A stretch of DNA of 64,000 nt from Flavobacterium sharifuzzamanii (GTDB lineage: Bacteria; Bacteroidota; Bacteroidia; Flavobacteriales; Flavobacteriaceae). The position numbers were made by a program, and so were the translations under genes. Below the pieces are notes generated by a model. That model did not search any database. It saw only the letters and a program-made list of their open reading frames with translations, and had not been told where the DNA came from. Shown here piece by piece: positions 27,076 to 35,001 of this stretch (within the stretch, counting starts at the first letter, position 1; each line of letters starts with the position of its first letter). The DNA lies in assembly GCF_003254585.1 (NCBI RefSeq), contig NZ_QJGZ01000039.1, positions 186,001 through 250,000 on the forward strand, written 5' to 3'.

Positions 27076-27120
27076 TAAAATACCCTCGATATCTTATGAC
27101 GATAATCGAGGGTATTTTTA
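27076..27120. terminator. Terminator after gdhA
   Basis: Arms AAATACCCTCGAT and ATCGAGGGTATTT pair around a short loop in the gap between gdhA and porZ. It separates gdhA from porZ on the minus strand. Confidence 0.85.
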
Positions 27121-27136
27121 TAATAGTGAATAAATC

Positions 27137-28480
27137 TTAAACAACACCTTGTGCAAGCATCGCATCGGCAACTTTCACAAATCCGGCAATGTTTGCTCCT
27201 TTTACGTAGTTCACATATCCGTCTTCTTCAGCACCGTATTTTTTACATTGGTTATGAATTCCGATCATGATTTCCTTCAATCTCAAATCAACTTCTTCAC
27301 TAGTCCAGTTCAAACGGATAGAGTTTTGAGTCATTTCTAATCCAGAAGCAGCAACACCACCAGCATTTGCAGCTTTTCCTGGCGCGAATAATACTTTATT
27401 ATCTAAGAAAAGTTTAATAGCATCTAATGTAGAAGGCATGTTCGCAGCTTCAGTCACACATAAAACGCCATTATCTATTAATTTCTTAGCATCGTCTCCG
27501 TTTAATTCGTTTTGAGTAGCACATGGAATTGCGATATCTACTTTTACTTCCCAAGGGCTTTTTCCTTTATGGAATATCGCGTTTGGATATTTCTCTAAAT
27601 ATCTTTCTGCTCTATTATCTCCAGTAGCTCTCATTTCAACCATATGGTCAATTTTTTCTCCAGAAATACCTTCTTCGTCATAAATGTATCCATCAGGTCC
27701 AGAGATTGTAACTACTTTACCTCCTAATTCATTTACTTTTAAAGCTACTCCCCAAGCCACATTTCCGAATCCTGAAATAGCAACTCTTTTTCCTTTAATC
27801 TCGTGACCGATAGTACGAAGCATTTGATCTGTAAAATAAACCACTCCATATCCTGTAGCTTCTGGCCTGATTAATGAACCTCCATAAGCCAAACCTTTAC
27901 CAGTTAAAACTCCTGTAAATTCATTTCTAATTCTTTTATATTGTCCGAACAAATAACCGATTTCTCTTGCTCCAACACCAATATCTCCAGCAGGAACATC
28001 AAGATCTGGACCAATATGACGGCATAATTCTGTCATGAATGACTGGCAGAAACGCATAATTTCTGCATCAGATTTTCCTTCTGGATCAAAATCAGAACCA
28101 CCTTTACCCCCACCCATTGGAAGAGTTGTCAAACTGTTTTTGAAAACTTGTTCGAAAGCAAGGAATTTTAAAACTGATAGATTCACTGTATGGTGAAATC
28201 TAATTCCTCCTTTATACGGTCCGATTGCAGAGTTCATCTGAATTCTAAAACCTCTATTTACAATAATTTCTCCTTTATCGTCTACCCACGGAACTCTGAA
28301 TATTATTGATCTTTCTGGTTCAGCGATTCTTAAAAGAATATTCTTTCCATCATATTTTTTACGCTCAGATATAAACGGAATTACAGTTTCTGCAAATTCT
28401 CTAACTGCTTGAAGAAATTCTGGCTCATTTGGATTTTTTGACTCAACAAGAGCCATAAACTCATTTATTTTTTGTTCCAT
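27137..28480 (-). CDS. gdhA: Glutamate dehydrogenase (NADP-type)
   Basis: This 447-residue enzyme makes glutamate from 2-oxoglutarate and ammonium and belongs to the hexameric NADP-dependent group. The signature LPMGGGKGGSDFDPEGKS contains the catalytic Lys, and GDIGVGAREIGYLFGQYK follows. The Rossmann motif GFGNVAWG is in the second domain and AANAGGVAASGLEMTQNS near the C-terminus. The length matches the family. A -7 box TATCTTTG lies at 28573-28580 on the minus strand, and a 12-bp perfect palindrome (GAAAACGTTTTC) lies in the leader at 28550-28561. A terminator follows. Confidence 0.97.
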   Translation of the reverse strand: MEQKINEFMALVESKNPNEPEFLQAVREFAETVIPFISERKKYDGKNILLRIAEPERSIIFRVPWVDDKGEIIVNRGFRIQMNSAIGPYKGGIRFHHTVNLSVLKFLAFEQVFKNSLTTLPMGGGKGGSDFDPEGKSDAEIMRFCQSFMTELCRHIGPDLDVPAGDIGVGAREIGYLFGQYKRIRNEFTGVLTGKGLAYGGSLIRPEATGYGVVYFTDQMLRTIGHEIKGKRVAISGFGNVAWGVALKVNELGGKVVTISGPDGYIYDEEGISGEKIDHMVEMRATGDNRAERYLEKYPNAIFHKGKSPWEVKVDIAIPCATQNELNGDDAKKLIDNGVLCVTEAANMPSTLDAIKLFLDNKVLFAPGKAANAGGVAASGLEMTQNSIRLNWTSEEVDLRLKEIMIGIHNQCKKYGAEEDGYVNYVKGANIAGFVKVADAMLAQGVV

Positions 28481-28549
28481 CTTTGAAATAAATTTTCAGA
28501 TAATTTAGATTTAATTTTTACTCTTATAAAAATAAGAAAACCCGTTTAA

Positions 28550-28561
28550 GAAAACGTTTTC
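28550..28561. promoter_or_regulatory. Palindrome in the gdhA leader
   Basis: The perfect 12-bp palindrome GAAAACGTTTTC lies about 70 bases upstream of the gdhA ATG and downstream of its -7 box. A regulator-binding site or mRNA hairpin is possible; nothing identifies the binding protein. Confidence 0.4.
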
Positions 28562-28572
28562 GTTTTAACTGA

Positions 28573-28580
28573 CAAAGATA
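28573..28580 (-). promoter_or_regulatory. -7 box of the gdhA promoter
   Basis: TATCTTTG on the minus strand fits TAnnTTTG. It places the transcript start about 85 bases upstream of gdhA, so the leader includes the 28550-28561 palindrome. Confidence 0.55.
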
Positions 28581-28754
28581 TAGCAAATAATGATTCGATG
28601 TTACATTTTTCACTTTTTTGAAACGATTTGTGGTTTTTTCAAACATTCCAAAAAAAACACATTTTTCATGTAGGTGTTTACATGCAAATCACCTTTTAAA
28701 AGTTAGTAAATTAAGTATTTTGTTACTTATTTTTCAATACAGCAATTTAATATT

Positions 28755-28783
28755 TTGAATCGATTAGGTTTTTTATATATTTG
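28755..28783 (+). promoter_or_regulatory. Promoter of the outer-membrane protein gene
   Basis: TTG (28755-28757) is followed after 18 bases by TATATTTG (28776-28783), a strong fit to the Bacteroidota promoter, 25 bases before the ATG. Confidence 0.75.
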
Positions 28784-28807
28784 CCTCGATTTGTAAGCCC
28801 CTAAAAA

Positions 28808-29599
28808 ATGCCTAAGCACCTATTTATCACATTACTTGCCTTATTGGGCATCTCAACTGCTGTATCAGCACAAGGAATAGCCCAAGAGATCGGAATCTAT
28901 GCAGGACCAGTAACTTTACAGTCCGATTTTGGAGAGAGAAACAACTTTGATAATAATGTTGGAAACACAGGTTTTGGCATTGGAGTCATGCACTTTATTA
29001 ACTTCTCTGCCAATAACAATAGAGAAAACTTTTTCACAGAACATTTTAAAGTAAGATCTGATCTGTCTTATAGCAAAACTACTTTAAAGCACCATGGCCA
29101 ATGGGTTGAACATAAACCTAATGGATTATTTGCTACGCAATTAAGAAACATGCACGCAAGCTCAAGCATAGTAAGCTTGGGAGCACAGATTGAATTTTCC
29201 CCTTTTATGAAAATTCACGATTTCGAAAACTCAGTTGGTAGCTTCAGTCCGTATGGAGCTTTAGGTATCCAAGCAAGTTATTATTCTGCAAAAGTTGGAT
29301 CGCGTTTAGGAGACATTACGCTTCCTGCTAATACTCCAGGAAAATATTTAACACCATCTGATGGACGTGCACATGGTTTTTCTACTGAAACTGGCATGGC
29401 TTTAGCAGCTACAGCAGCAGTAGGTGTACATTACAAACTGACTGACATGAGTGATTTAATGTTTGAAACTCGTTTTCATATGTACAGCACAGACTGGATC
29501 GACGGATTAAACCCAAATAAAGACATTTACAAAGAAAACAAATCTAACGACTGGCAGGTTTGGTTTAACTTCGGATACATCTACTATTTAGAATTCTAA
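28808..29599 (+). CDS. Outer-membrane beta-barrel protein
   Basis: This 263-residue protein has a signal peptide cleaved near AVSAQG. It then shows alternating aromatic/glycine strands typical of a small outer-membrane barrel (EIGIYAGPVTL, FGIGVMHFINFSA, SIVSLGAQIEFSPF, GSFSPYGALGIQASYYSA, AVGVHYKLTDMSD). The C-terminal strand is WFNFGYIYYLEF, ending in Phe as outer-membrane barrels do. It is of a flavobacteria-type family whose function I do not know. It has a strong promoter and is followed by two tandem hairpins that probably terminate it. It lies divergent to gdhA. Confidence 0.75.
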   Translation: MPKHLFITLLALLGISTAVSAQGIAQEIGIYAGPVTLQSDFGERNNFDNNVGNTGFGIGVMHFINFSANNNRENFFTEHFKVRSDLSYSKTTLKHHGQWVEHKPNGLFATQLRNMHASSSIVSLGAQIEFSPFMKIHDFENSVGSFSPYGALGIQASYYSAKVGSRLGDITLPANTPGKYLTPSDGRAHGFSTETGMALAATAAVGVHYKLTDMSDLMFETRFHMYSTDWIDGLNPNKDIYKENKSNDWQVWFNFGYIYYLEF

Positions 29600-29621
29600 A
29601 AAGAATTAAAAACCAAGATAT

Positions 29622-29665
29622 AAAATCCCAAATTCCAAAACTATTAAAATGGAATTTGGGATTTT
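29622..29665. terminator. Perfect 16-bp inverted repeat, first of two
   Basis: Arms AAAATCCCAAATTCCA (29622-29637) and TGGAATTTGGGATTTT (29650-29665) match perfectly. It lies between convergent genes and probably terminates transcription. It shares its arms with 29722-29766 and its core with 42411-42436 and 47126-47164. Confidence 0.75.
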
Positions 29666-29721
29666 TCATTAAACATATTTAGTATCTGAATATTCTAAAA
29701 AATTTTAAATCCTAAAATATA

Positions 29722-29766
29722 AAAATCCCAAATTCCAAAGTAATCAAAATTGGAATTTGGGATTTT
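29722..29766. terminator. Perfect 16-bp inverted repeat, second of two
   Basis: Same arms as the repeat at 29622 (29722-29737 and 29751-29766), 100 bases further on, just past the metB stop. A dispersed AAATTCCAA/TTGGAATTT repeat used as a terminator in both directions. Confidence 0.75.
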
Positions 29767-29785
29767 AGTTTATTGGAATTTCTTT

Positions 29786-30928
29786 TTAAGAAAGTGCTTG
29801 TTCCAAATCGGCAATTAAATCTTCAGCATCTTCGATACCAACACTCAATCGAACCAAATCATCAGTTATACCAACTTCTGCTCTTTTATCTGCAGGAATA
29901 GAAGCGTGAGTCATTAATGCTGGGTGATTGGCCAATGATTCTACTCCACCTAAAGATTCAGCCAATGTAAATACTTTCAGTTTTTCTAAAAACGCAATAG
30001 AATCTTCTTTTTTGCCTGATTTAAAATCGAAAGAAACCATTCCTCCAAAAGCTTTCATTTGCTTCTTAGCAATTTCGTGAAACGGATGATTTTTTAAACC
30101 TGGATAATAAACCGTTTTAATTTTTGGATGCTTGCTTAAATACTCAACCACTTTTTCTCCATTTTCACAATGTCTCTGAACTCTTAACGCCAAAGTCTTA
30201 ATTCCTCTTAAAACCAAGAAACTATCCATTGGTCCAAGAGTTGCTCCAGTTGCAAATTGCTGAAAATGTAATTGATCTCCAAGGGCTGCGTCTTTTACAA
30301 TTAATGCTCCAGCAATAACATCAGAATGTCCTCCCAAATATTTTGTTGCAGAGTGCATTACAATATCAGCTCCTAAATCAAGAGGTTTTTGCAAATAAGG
30401 AGTTGCAAAAGTATTATCTACAGCAAGAAGAATTTTTTTCTCTTGAGTAATTTTAGCTATTTCTTGAATGTCCGCCAATTTCATTAACGGATTGGTTGGC
30501 GTTTCTACCCAGATCAGTTTAGTATTTTCGTTAATTAAACTTTTCAATTTTTCGATATTCGTCATATCAACAAAATGAAATTTAATACCCGAATCTTTAT
30601 AAACACGAGAGAACATTCTGTATGTTCCTCCGTATAAATCATCCATCGCAATAATTTCGTCTCCGGCTTTAAACGATCTTAAAACGCAATCTGTAGCTGC
30701 AAGACCAGACGAAAATGCTAATCCTCGGGTTCCGTTTTCAATACTTGCCAAAGCGTCTTCTAAAGCAGTACGAGTCGGATTTGAAGCTCTACTGTATTCG
30801 TAATCTGCCAAAGGTTTTCCTGGACTTGTTTGTACAAATGTTGAAGTTTGATATACTGGCGGCATAACTGAACCAGTACTTGGATCATGATGCTGTCCGC
30901 CGTGTATTACTTTTGTATTGAATTTCAT
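29786..30928 (-). CDS. metB: Trans-sulfuration enzyme (cystathionine gamma-synthase/lyase)
   Basis: This 380-residue PLP enzyme belongs to the Cys/Met metabolism family. Signatures are YEYSRASNPTRTALE (PLP-phosphate contact), AFSSGLAATDCVL, DDLYGGTYRMF, VDNTFATPYLQKPLDLGADIVMHSATKYLGGHSD with the Schiff-base Lys near residue 195, and ESLANHPALMTHASI. The sequence cannot separate cystathionine gamma-synthase (metB) from gamma-lyase (mccB/metC-type) or a homocysteine synthase. It is monocistronic, with a -7 box TAAATTTG at 30962-30969 (minus). The divergent gene is a DUF3298 lipoprotein. Confidence 0.85.
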   Translation of the reverse strand: MKFNTKVIHGGQHHDPSTGSVMPPVYQTSTFVQTSPGKPLADYEYSRASNPTRTALEDALASIENGTRGLAFSSGLAATDCVLRSFKAGDEIIAMDDLYGGTYRMFSRVYKDSGIKFHFVDMTNIEKLKSLINENTKLIWVETPTNPLMKLADIQEIAKITQEKKILLAVDNTFATPYLQKPLDLGADIVMHSATKYLGGHSDVIAGALIVKDAALGDQLHFQQFATGATLGPMDSFLVLRGIKTLALRVQRHCENGEKVVEYLSKHPKIKTVYYPGLKNHPFHEIAKKQMKAFGGMVSFDFKSGKKEDSIAFLEKLKVFTLAESLGGVESLANHPALMTHASIPADKRAEVGITDDLVRLSVGIEDAEDLIADLEQALS

Positions 30929-30961
30929 ATAGTTATAAATTTAAATTCCTTAATTCTTTTA

Positions 30962-30969
30962 CAAATTTA
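30962..30969 (-). promoter_or_regulatory. -7 box of the metB-type gene
   Basis: TAAATTTG on the minus strand, 34 bases before the ATG, fits TAnnTTTG. The divergent lipoprotein promoter lies 34 bases away on the plus strand. Confidence 0.5.
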
Positions 30970-31002
30970 CCGCTTAATTTATTTTATCGCGACACAACTT
31001 CT

Positions 31003-31010
31003 TACCTTTG
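31003..31010 (+). promoter_or_regulatory. -7 box of the DUF3298 lipoprotein gene
   Basis: TACCTTTG fits TAnnTTTG, 23 bases before the ATG at 31033. The -33 region is weak (TTTTA about 18 bases upstream). Confidence 0.55.
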
Positions 31011-31032
31011 TAGATAATTAACACTTTTTGAT

Positions 31033-31776
31033 ATGAAAAATTCATTATTTATACTCTTTTTGTGTTTGATTTTTACAAGTTGCAAAAAAGAGCTTTCATT
31101 TGAGAATGAAACATTTGAAGAGAAATCTACTGTCCCATGCAAAAATGATTGCCCAAAAATCACCATAGAAGTTCCCATTGCTAAAAATGTTAAAGTAACA
31201 TCAGACAGCATTAATAAGAAAGTATTTGCCGTCATTAAAGAGATTGTCTTTTTTGAAGACGATTCGGTAAAAGTTGATGGCTACAAAGCATTGGCCAAAT
31301 CTTTTATTGACTCCTACCAAGAAATGCATCAAAAGTTTCCAAACGATACTTTTGGCTGGGAAGCAAAAATAATTGGAAATGTCGAATTTGAATCTGACCA
31401 GATTTTAAATCTTAAAATTGATCATTATACTTTTACTGGAGGTGCTCACGGTTATCAAGGTTATCGATCCTTATTATTCGATAAAAAAACGGGAAAAACC
31501 ATTTTCAATAATCAGTTATTTAAAAACGAAAACGAGTTTAAAACTTTCGCCGAAAAAACATTCAGATCAAAATATAAAATTCCAGAAAAAGCCAACATCA
31601 ACGCTACCGGTTTAATGTTTGAAAATGATAAATTTCAATTGCCTCAAAACATTTTTTACACCTCTGAAGGTTTGCTTTTATATTATAACTCGTACGAAGC
31701 CGCATCTTACGCAGACGGCCCAAAAGAACTTGTGTTTCCGTATGAAGAAGTGAAAAAATATTTGAATTTTCAATAA
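31033..31776 (+). CDS. Lipoprotein with DUF3298 domain (RsiV-like)
   Basis: This 247-residue lipoprotein has a signal peptide ending in the lipobox FTSCKK. Residues ~45-110 are the DUF4163-like half, and residues ~120-240 the DUF3298 half, with the motif YTFTGGAHGYQGYRSLLFDKKTG and the C-terminal ASYADGPKELVFPYEEVKKYL. DUF3298 is the extracellular domain of RsiV, the lysozyme-binding anti-sigma factor; here there is no transmembrane anti-sigma part, so only the ligand-binding-type domain is shared. A related gene once followed: the remnant at 32689-32790 encodes the same C-terminal strand. A palindromic terminator follows at 31780-31800. Confidence 0.85.
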   Translation: MKNSLFILFLCLIFTSCKKELSFENETFEEKSTVPCKNDCPKITIEVPIAKNVKVTSDSINKKVFAVIKEIVFFEDDSVKVDGYKALAKSFIDSYQEMHQKFPNDTFGWEAKIIGNVEFESDQILNLKIDHYTFTGGAHGYQGYRSLLFDKKTGKTIFNNQLFKNENEFKTFAEKTFRSKYKIPEKANINATGLMFENDKFQLPQNIFYTSEGLLLYYNSYEAASYADGPKELVFPYEEVKKYLNFQ

Positions 31777-31778
31777 TA

Positions 31779-31803
31779 AAAAGAAAGAATATTCTTTCTT
31801 TTA
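31779..31803 (+). terminator. Terminator after the DUF3298 gene
   Basis: The palindrome GAAAGAATATTCTTTC is flanked by A- and T-rich sequence directly after the stop. The promoter of the next ORF follows within 12 bases. Confidence 0.6.
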
Positions 31804-31814
31804 TATATATTGAC

Positions 31815-31822
31815 TACATTTG
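31815..31822 (+). promoter_or_regulatory. -7 box of the unknown ORF at 31854
   Basis: TACATTTG fits TAnnTTTG, 31 bases before the ATG. A possible TTCTTT lies upstream as a weak -33 region. Confidence 0.5.
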
Positions 31823-31853
31823 CACCTACACATTTTATACTAAGAATTAGTAC

Positions 31854-32681
31854 ATGGATTCAAAACAACTCTTTAGATTTTATAAAAGTAAATTTCACTT
31901 ATCAAATTGGCTTAACGAAGAAGGACAATTAGCTCAAAATGAAGAAAATATAAAATGGTTTTATTGTGGAGTTAACAAAGATTTTAATGCTGAAATAGTT
32001 AATCAGTCACTAAATAGCTTTTTTTTAGAAGACGAACTCTATCTGTGTATTTCGTCAAATAAAAGTTCGTTAGTTAAAAAGTCAAATATTATCGAAGAAA
32101 TTAGTAAAATTCTTCATCGAAAGGAAGTCGGAATAATAAATAAATCATTCACTAAAATTATGGATTTTAGTTCGATTGGGGTATTTAAAATGGGCGTAAT
32201 TCGGGAATTTCCAAAAGAACGTATAAGACCATCTGAAGAACCTCTGAGAGTATCATTTAATGCAAACATCACAGATGCTGATTACAAAAGTAAAATTGTC
32301 GATGTAATCAACAAGCATATCAGCGGTATTGAAAATGAATTACATAAGGATTATGGCGGTTGTATGGAACATCTCTGGATAGATTTTCAACTAATTGAAA
32401 GTCACAAAACCTACCCATTTCGATTTCAAAAAAGAGTGGAAATTCCTTCTTCATTCACAGAATTTTACTCCTATAATGTTGGTCATTACACTGTTAAACC
32501 CGATTTTGTAAAGTTGCAAATGTTATCATCAGAAGAAGAAATTTGTTCCTATGTGTTTGAACTATTATATAAATCAACTCAAATACTAGAGGAAAAACAG
32601 AAGAAACTAGAAGACTTTAATGTAAACGCATTTCGATTGGATTTACTGTCTGCTTGTAAAAAACTAGGATGCATAATTTGA
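31854..32681 (+). CDS. Hypothetical protein, 275 aa
   Basis: This 275-residue cytosolic protein has no signal peptide or membrane segment and no motif I recognise. It is rich in charged and aromatic residues, with a beta-rich centre (LRVSFNANITDAD) and helices (YKSKIVDVINKHISGIENEL) and a C-terminal helix (SSEEEICSYVFELLYKSTQILEEKQKKLEDF). It lies directly upstream of the C-terminal remnant of a second DUF3298 gene and is followed on the other strand by a Schlafen/AlbA_2 protein gene. This arrangement suggests it was inserted or brought in by rearrangement. It looks like an accessory or defence-related ORFan, but no function is indicated. Confidence 0.65.
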   Translation: MDSKQLFRFYKSKFHLSNWLNEEGQLAQNEENIKWFYCGVNKDFNAEIVNQSLNSFFLEDELYLCISSNKSSLVKKSNIIEEISKILHRKEVGIINKSFTKIMDFSSIGVFKMGVIREFPKERIRPSEEPLRVSFNANITDADYKSKIVDVINKHISGIENELHKDYGGCMEHLWIDFQLIESHKTYPFRFQKRVEIPSSFTEFYSYNVGHYTVKPDFVKLQMLSSEEEICSYVFELLYKSTQILEEKQKKLEDFNVNAFRLDLLSACKKLGCII

Positions 32682-32688
32682 CGACGAC

Positions 32689-32790
32689 TTATTTTGCAAT
32701 TCAGAAGAAGCCACAGCGTATGCTGGAGGCTGAAAAAAAATCGTATTTCCTTACGACAAATCGAATATTAAAAAAAACTTAGAACCTTAG
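32689..32790 (+). pseudogene. Remnant of a second DUF3298 lipoprotein gene
   Basis: Read in frame, these bases encode LFCNSEEATAYAGG, an in-frame stop (TGA at 32731-32733), then KKIVFPYDKSNIKKNLEP and a stop. This aligns with the C-terminus of the DUF3298 lipoprotein at 31033 (YYNSYEAASYADG-PKELVFPYEEVKKYL): about half the residues are identical, including NS-EA-YA-G and VFPY. No ATG or other start lies upstream in frame, so it is the broken end of a former paralogue. It sits just past the stop of the unknown ORF (31854-32681), which probably replaced its 5' part. The alignment was read by eye. Confidence 0.8.
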
Positions 32791-32807
32791 CATCTCAGAA
32801 ACTTAGA

Positions 32808-33953
32808 TCACTGAACATCATATTTCATCTTACGCAAAACCCTCAAAGCTTCTTTAAACGAAGAATACACATTCTTATAAGGCTTTAAAAGCAATTTGGC
32901 ATCTATTAATTTTTGTCGGGCATCTTCGAAGCCATTCAAATGACAAATCATAAAAGTAGAAGGCAAGTTTTCTAGATCTTTCATTTCACGATCTGATAAT
33001 GCAATTTCTTTTTGAAGTTTTCCGAGCAAAGCCATATTTGAATTATAAATATGGTACAGCATTTTTCTATTGAACTCTGGTGGCTGAAAAAGCATTTGGC
33101 GATCTATTTTATAATAACCGTTATCAAAAAAATAAATAGTTTGCTCTTCTAACGGATAATAACTTGTTTTGTCATTTAATCCCAGCGGAACATATTCTGT
33201 AATGGTAAAAGTATCATCGTTATATTCTATTGTAACAACATCTTGTGCGGAATAAAAAAGTTTAATTTGTTCGTTTATTAATTCGATATCTACGCGAGAC
33301 AAATAGGTTTTATCACGCATTTTTTTCGGAACTCCAGCCCAGCAGATTACAAACAATTCTTTAAAAACATGATATTTCGGAGACATATCTTTATGTCGGA
33401 AATTCATAAAATCGATAACTCCGTCTAAAGTATATTGAATACTATTCCGAGAACTGTTTTCAATACCAATAACCGTTTCTGTATTCTGATTACTTTTTTC
33501 TATTTCTTCGTGTTCTTCTAAAGGGATCGAATTACTGCCACGTCTTATAAAAATGCTATTGGCAAGAATAGTGTGAATTCCTTTTTTAAAATAAGAGATT
33601 TTACTTTTAGGTTTGATAGTAACCAGACCGATTACTTTGTCTTTTGGAAGATTTGGAAAAGGGACGTTTTCGTATTGAATTTTCGGTGGATTTTCTAAAA
33701 AAGCATTCACCAAATTCTGAATTCGGCTATCATCAAAGAAGTCATCACCGACAATTTCGTTGTCTTGATCTTCTACTCCAACTACTATATAGGAATTATT
33801 GTTAGGATTGGAATTGGACAATGCGCAAATGTGCTTTAAAAATTTTCCTTTTCCTTCTCTGGAATGAAGATTCAATTGCCTTTTCTTATCATAAAAACTG
33901 CTTTCGTCATTATGAGCGAGGAGATTTTTAATTAAAAGGCGCTTATTAATCAT
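32808..33953 (-). CDS. AlbA_2/Schlafen-domain protein
   Basis: This 381-residue protein has an N-terminal AlbA_2 (Schlafen-group) domain over about residues 10-150: ESSFYDKKRQLNL (the usual ExxxxEFK-type start), then FLKHICALSNSN for the helix and YIVVGVEDQDNEIVGDDF for the strand. IFIRRGSNSIPLEEHEE ends the domain. The C-terminal ~230 residues are unlike anything I recognise and contain a helical region (RDKTYLSRVDIELINEQ). AlbA_2 domains bind nucleic acids and some act in RNA cleavage or transcription regulation; several are linked with phage defence. It is convergent with the unknown ORF at 31854. The specific role is unknown. Confidence 0.75.
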   Translation of the reverse strand: MINKRLLIKNLLAHNDESSFYDKKRQLNLHSREGKGKFLKHICALSNSNPNNNSYIVVGVEDQDNEIVGDDFFDDSRIQNLVNAFLENPPKIQYENVPFPNLPKDKVIGLVTIKPKSKISYFKKGIHTILANSIFIRRGSNSIPLEEHEEIEKSNQNTETVIGIENSSRNSIQYTLDGVIDFMNFRHKDMSPKYHVFKELFVICWAGVPKKMRDKTYLSRVDIELINEQIKLFYSAQDVVTIEYNDDTFTITEYVPLGLNDKTSYYPLEEQTIYFFDNGYYKIDRQMLFQPPEFNRKMLYHIYNSNMALLGKLQKEIALSDREMKDLENLPSTFMICHLNGFEDARQKLIDAKLLLKPYKNVYSSFKEALRVLRKMKYDVQ

Positions 33954-33967
33954 GTCGGTTTTATTTT

Positions 33968-33997
33968 GCCACGAATTGCACTAATTCGCACTAATTT
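33968..33997. repeat. Dispersed GCCACGAATT-type repeat, single arm
   Basis: GCCACGAATTGCACTAATTC and the bases after it resemble the arms of the inverted repeat at 43567-43670. It is probably a Flavobacterium dispersed repeat, present here as one arm. Confidence 0.5.
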
Positions 33998-34020
33998 AAT
34001 TTATTAAAACTTAAAATTAA

Positions 34021-34052
34021 AAAAAAGACGCACTACTGTGCGTCTCTACATT
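34021..34052. terminator. Terminator-like GACGCAC hairpin
   Basis: Stem GACGCAC (34027-34033) with GTGCGTC (34038-34044) and the tail TCTACA; an A-run precedes it. It lies just past the SDR gene stop (minus) and is a member of the same repeat family as 49071-49096. Confidence 0.65.
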
Positions 34053-34061
34053 CAATTTTAT

Positions 34062-34817
34062 TTAAATATTTTTCTTTACAATCGTCGAAGACGCCTGCGC
34101 TGTACTCATAACAACCAAATCTGCAATGTTTACATGATAAGGTCTCGAAACCACAAAGTGAATAATATCAGCAATATCTTCTGCTTGTAGCGGATCAAAT
34201 CCTTTATAAACATTTGCTGCTCTTTCAACATCTCCTTTAAAACGAACTTCGCTAAATTCTGTTGCCACCATTCCTGGATGAATACCGCCAACTCTAATTC
34301 CAAACGGATTTAAATCGATTCGCATTCCAGCTGTAATGGCATCAACGGCGTGCTTAGAACCGCAATATACATTTCCGTTTGGGTAAACTTCTTTTGCCGC
34401 AGTTGAACCTATATTAATGATATGCCCCGATTGTCTCTCAACCATTTGCGGAATTACCGCTTTTGAAACGTATAAAAGTCCTTTTACATTAATATCAATC
34501 ATCGCATCCCAATCGTCTAAATTTCCATTTTGAATTGGATCTAAACCGTGGGCATTTCCTGCATTATTAATTAAAACGTCGATTGTAGAAAAATCGTTTG
34601 GCAGAGAACCTATTTTTTCTAAAACTTCTTCTTTGTCACGCACATCAAATGCTAAAGAATAAACTTCTGTAAAAGCAGAAAGTTCTTTTTGAAGTTCTTC
34701 TAAGCGGTCTATACGTCTTCCGCAGAGAACAACTTTATAATTGTTTTTTGCTAAAATCTGAGCAGTCGCTTTTCCGATTCCGCTCGTAGCACCAGTAATT
34801 AAAACTGTTTTTTTCAT
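34062..34817 (-). CDS. Short-chain dehydrogenase/reductase (YdfG-like)
   Basis: This 251-residue NAD(P)-dependent classical SDR has the nucleotide-binding motif TGATSGIGKA at residues 7-16, the NNAG motif (INNAGNAHG) near residue 85 and the catalytic Ser-Tyr-Lys in IGSTAAKEVY and VYCGSKHA. GRRIDRLEEL and the C-terminal QAEDIADIIHFVVSRPYHV resemble the 3-hydroxy-acid/serine dehydrogenase group (YdfG). The substrate cannot be read from the sequence. It stands alone between an AlbA_2 gene and a DUF4382 lipoprotein gene. Confidence 0.88.
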   Translation of the reverse strand: MKKTVLITGATSGIGKATAQILAKNNYKVVLCGRRIDRLEELQKELSAFTEVYSLAFDVRDKEEVLEKIGSLPNDFSTIDVLINNAGNAHGLDPIQNGNLDDWDAMIDINVKGLLYVSKAVIPQMVERQSGHIINIGSTAAKEVYPNGNVYCGSKHAVDAITAGMRIDLNPFGIRVGGIHPGMVATEFSEVRFKGDVERAANVYKGFDPLQAEDIADIIHFVVSRPYHVNIADLVVMSTAQASSTIVKKNI

Positions 34818-35001
34818 TTTAAATTATTTTTTTTTGACACAGATTAAAGTAACATGTCACCTTTAGAGTTCATTTTTTTTACTTTATACAAAACCCAATT
34901 ATCTTAAGATTAGATTAATTCAACACAAAATTACGGCATAAAAGCACTAAATGAATTTCGTTCTGCGTTATAAATTTACTAATTTAAAAACAAAGAGACT
35001 T

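Larger units (their letters stand above)
28481..28807. other. Divergent promoter region between gdhA and an outer-membrane gene
   Basis: This 327-base gap has no gene. It holds the gdhA -7 box (28573-28580, minus), the outer-membrane gene promoter (28755-28783, plus) and two inverted repeats that could be operators: GAAAACGTTTTC at 28550-28561 and CATGTA-N6-TACATG at 28667-28684. Nothing else is recognisable. Confidence 0.6.
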
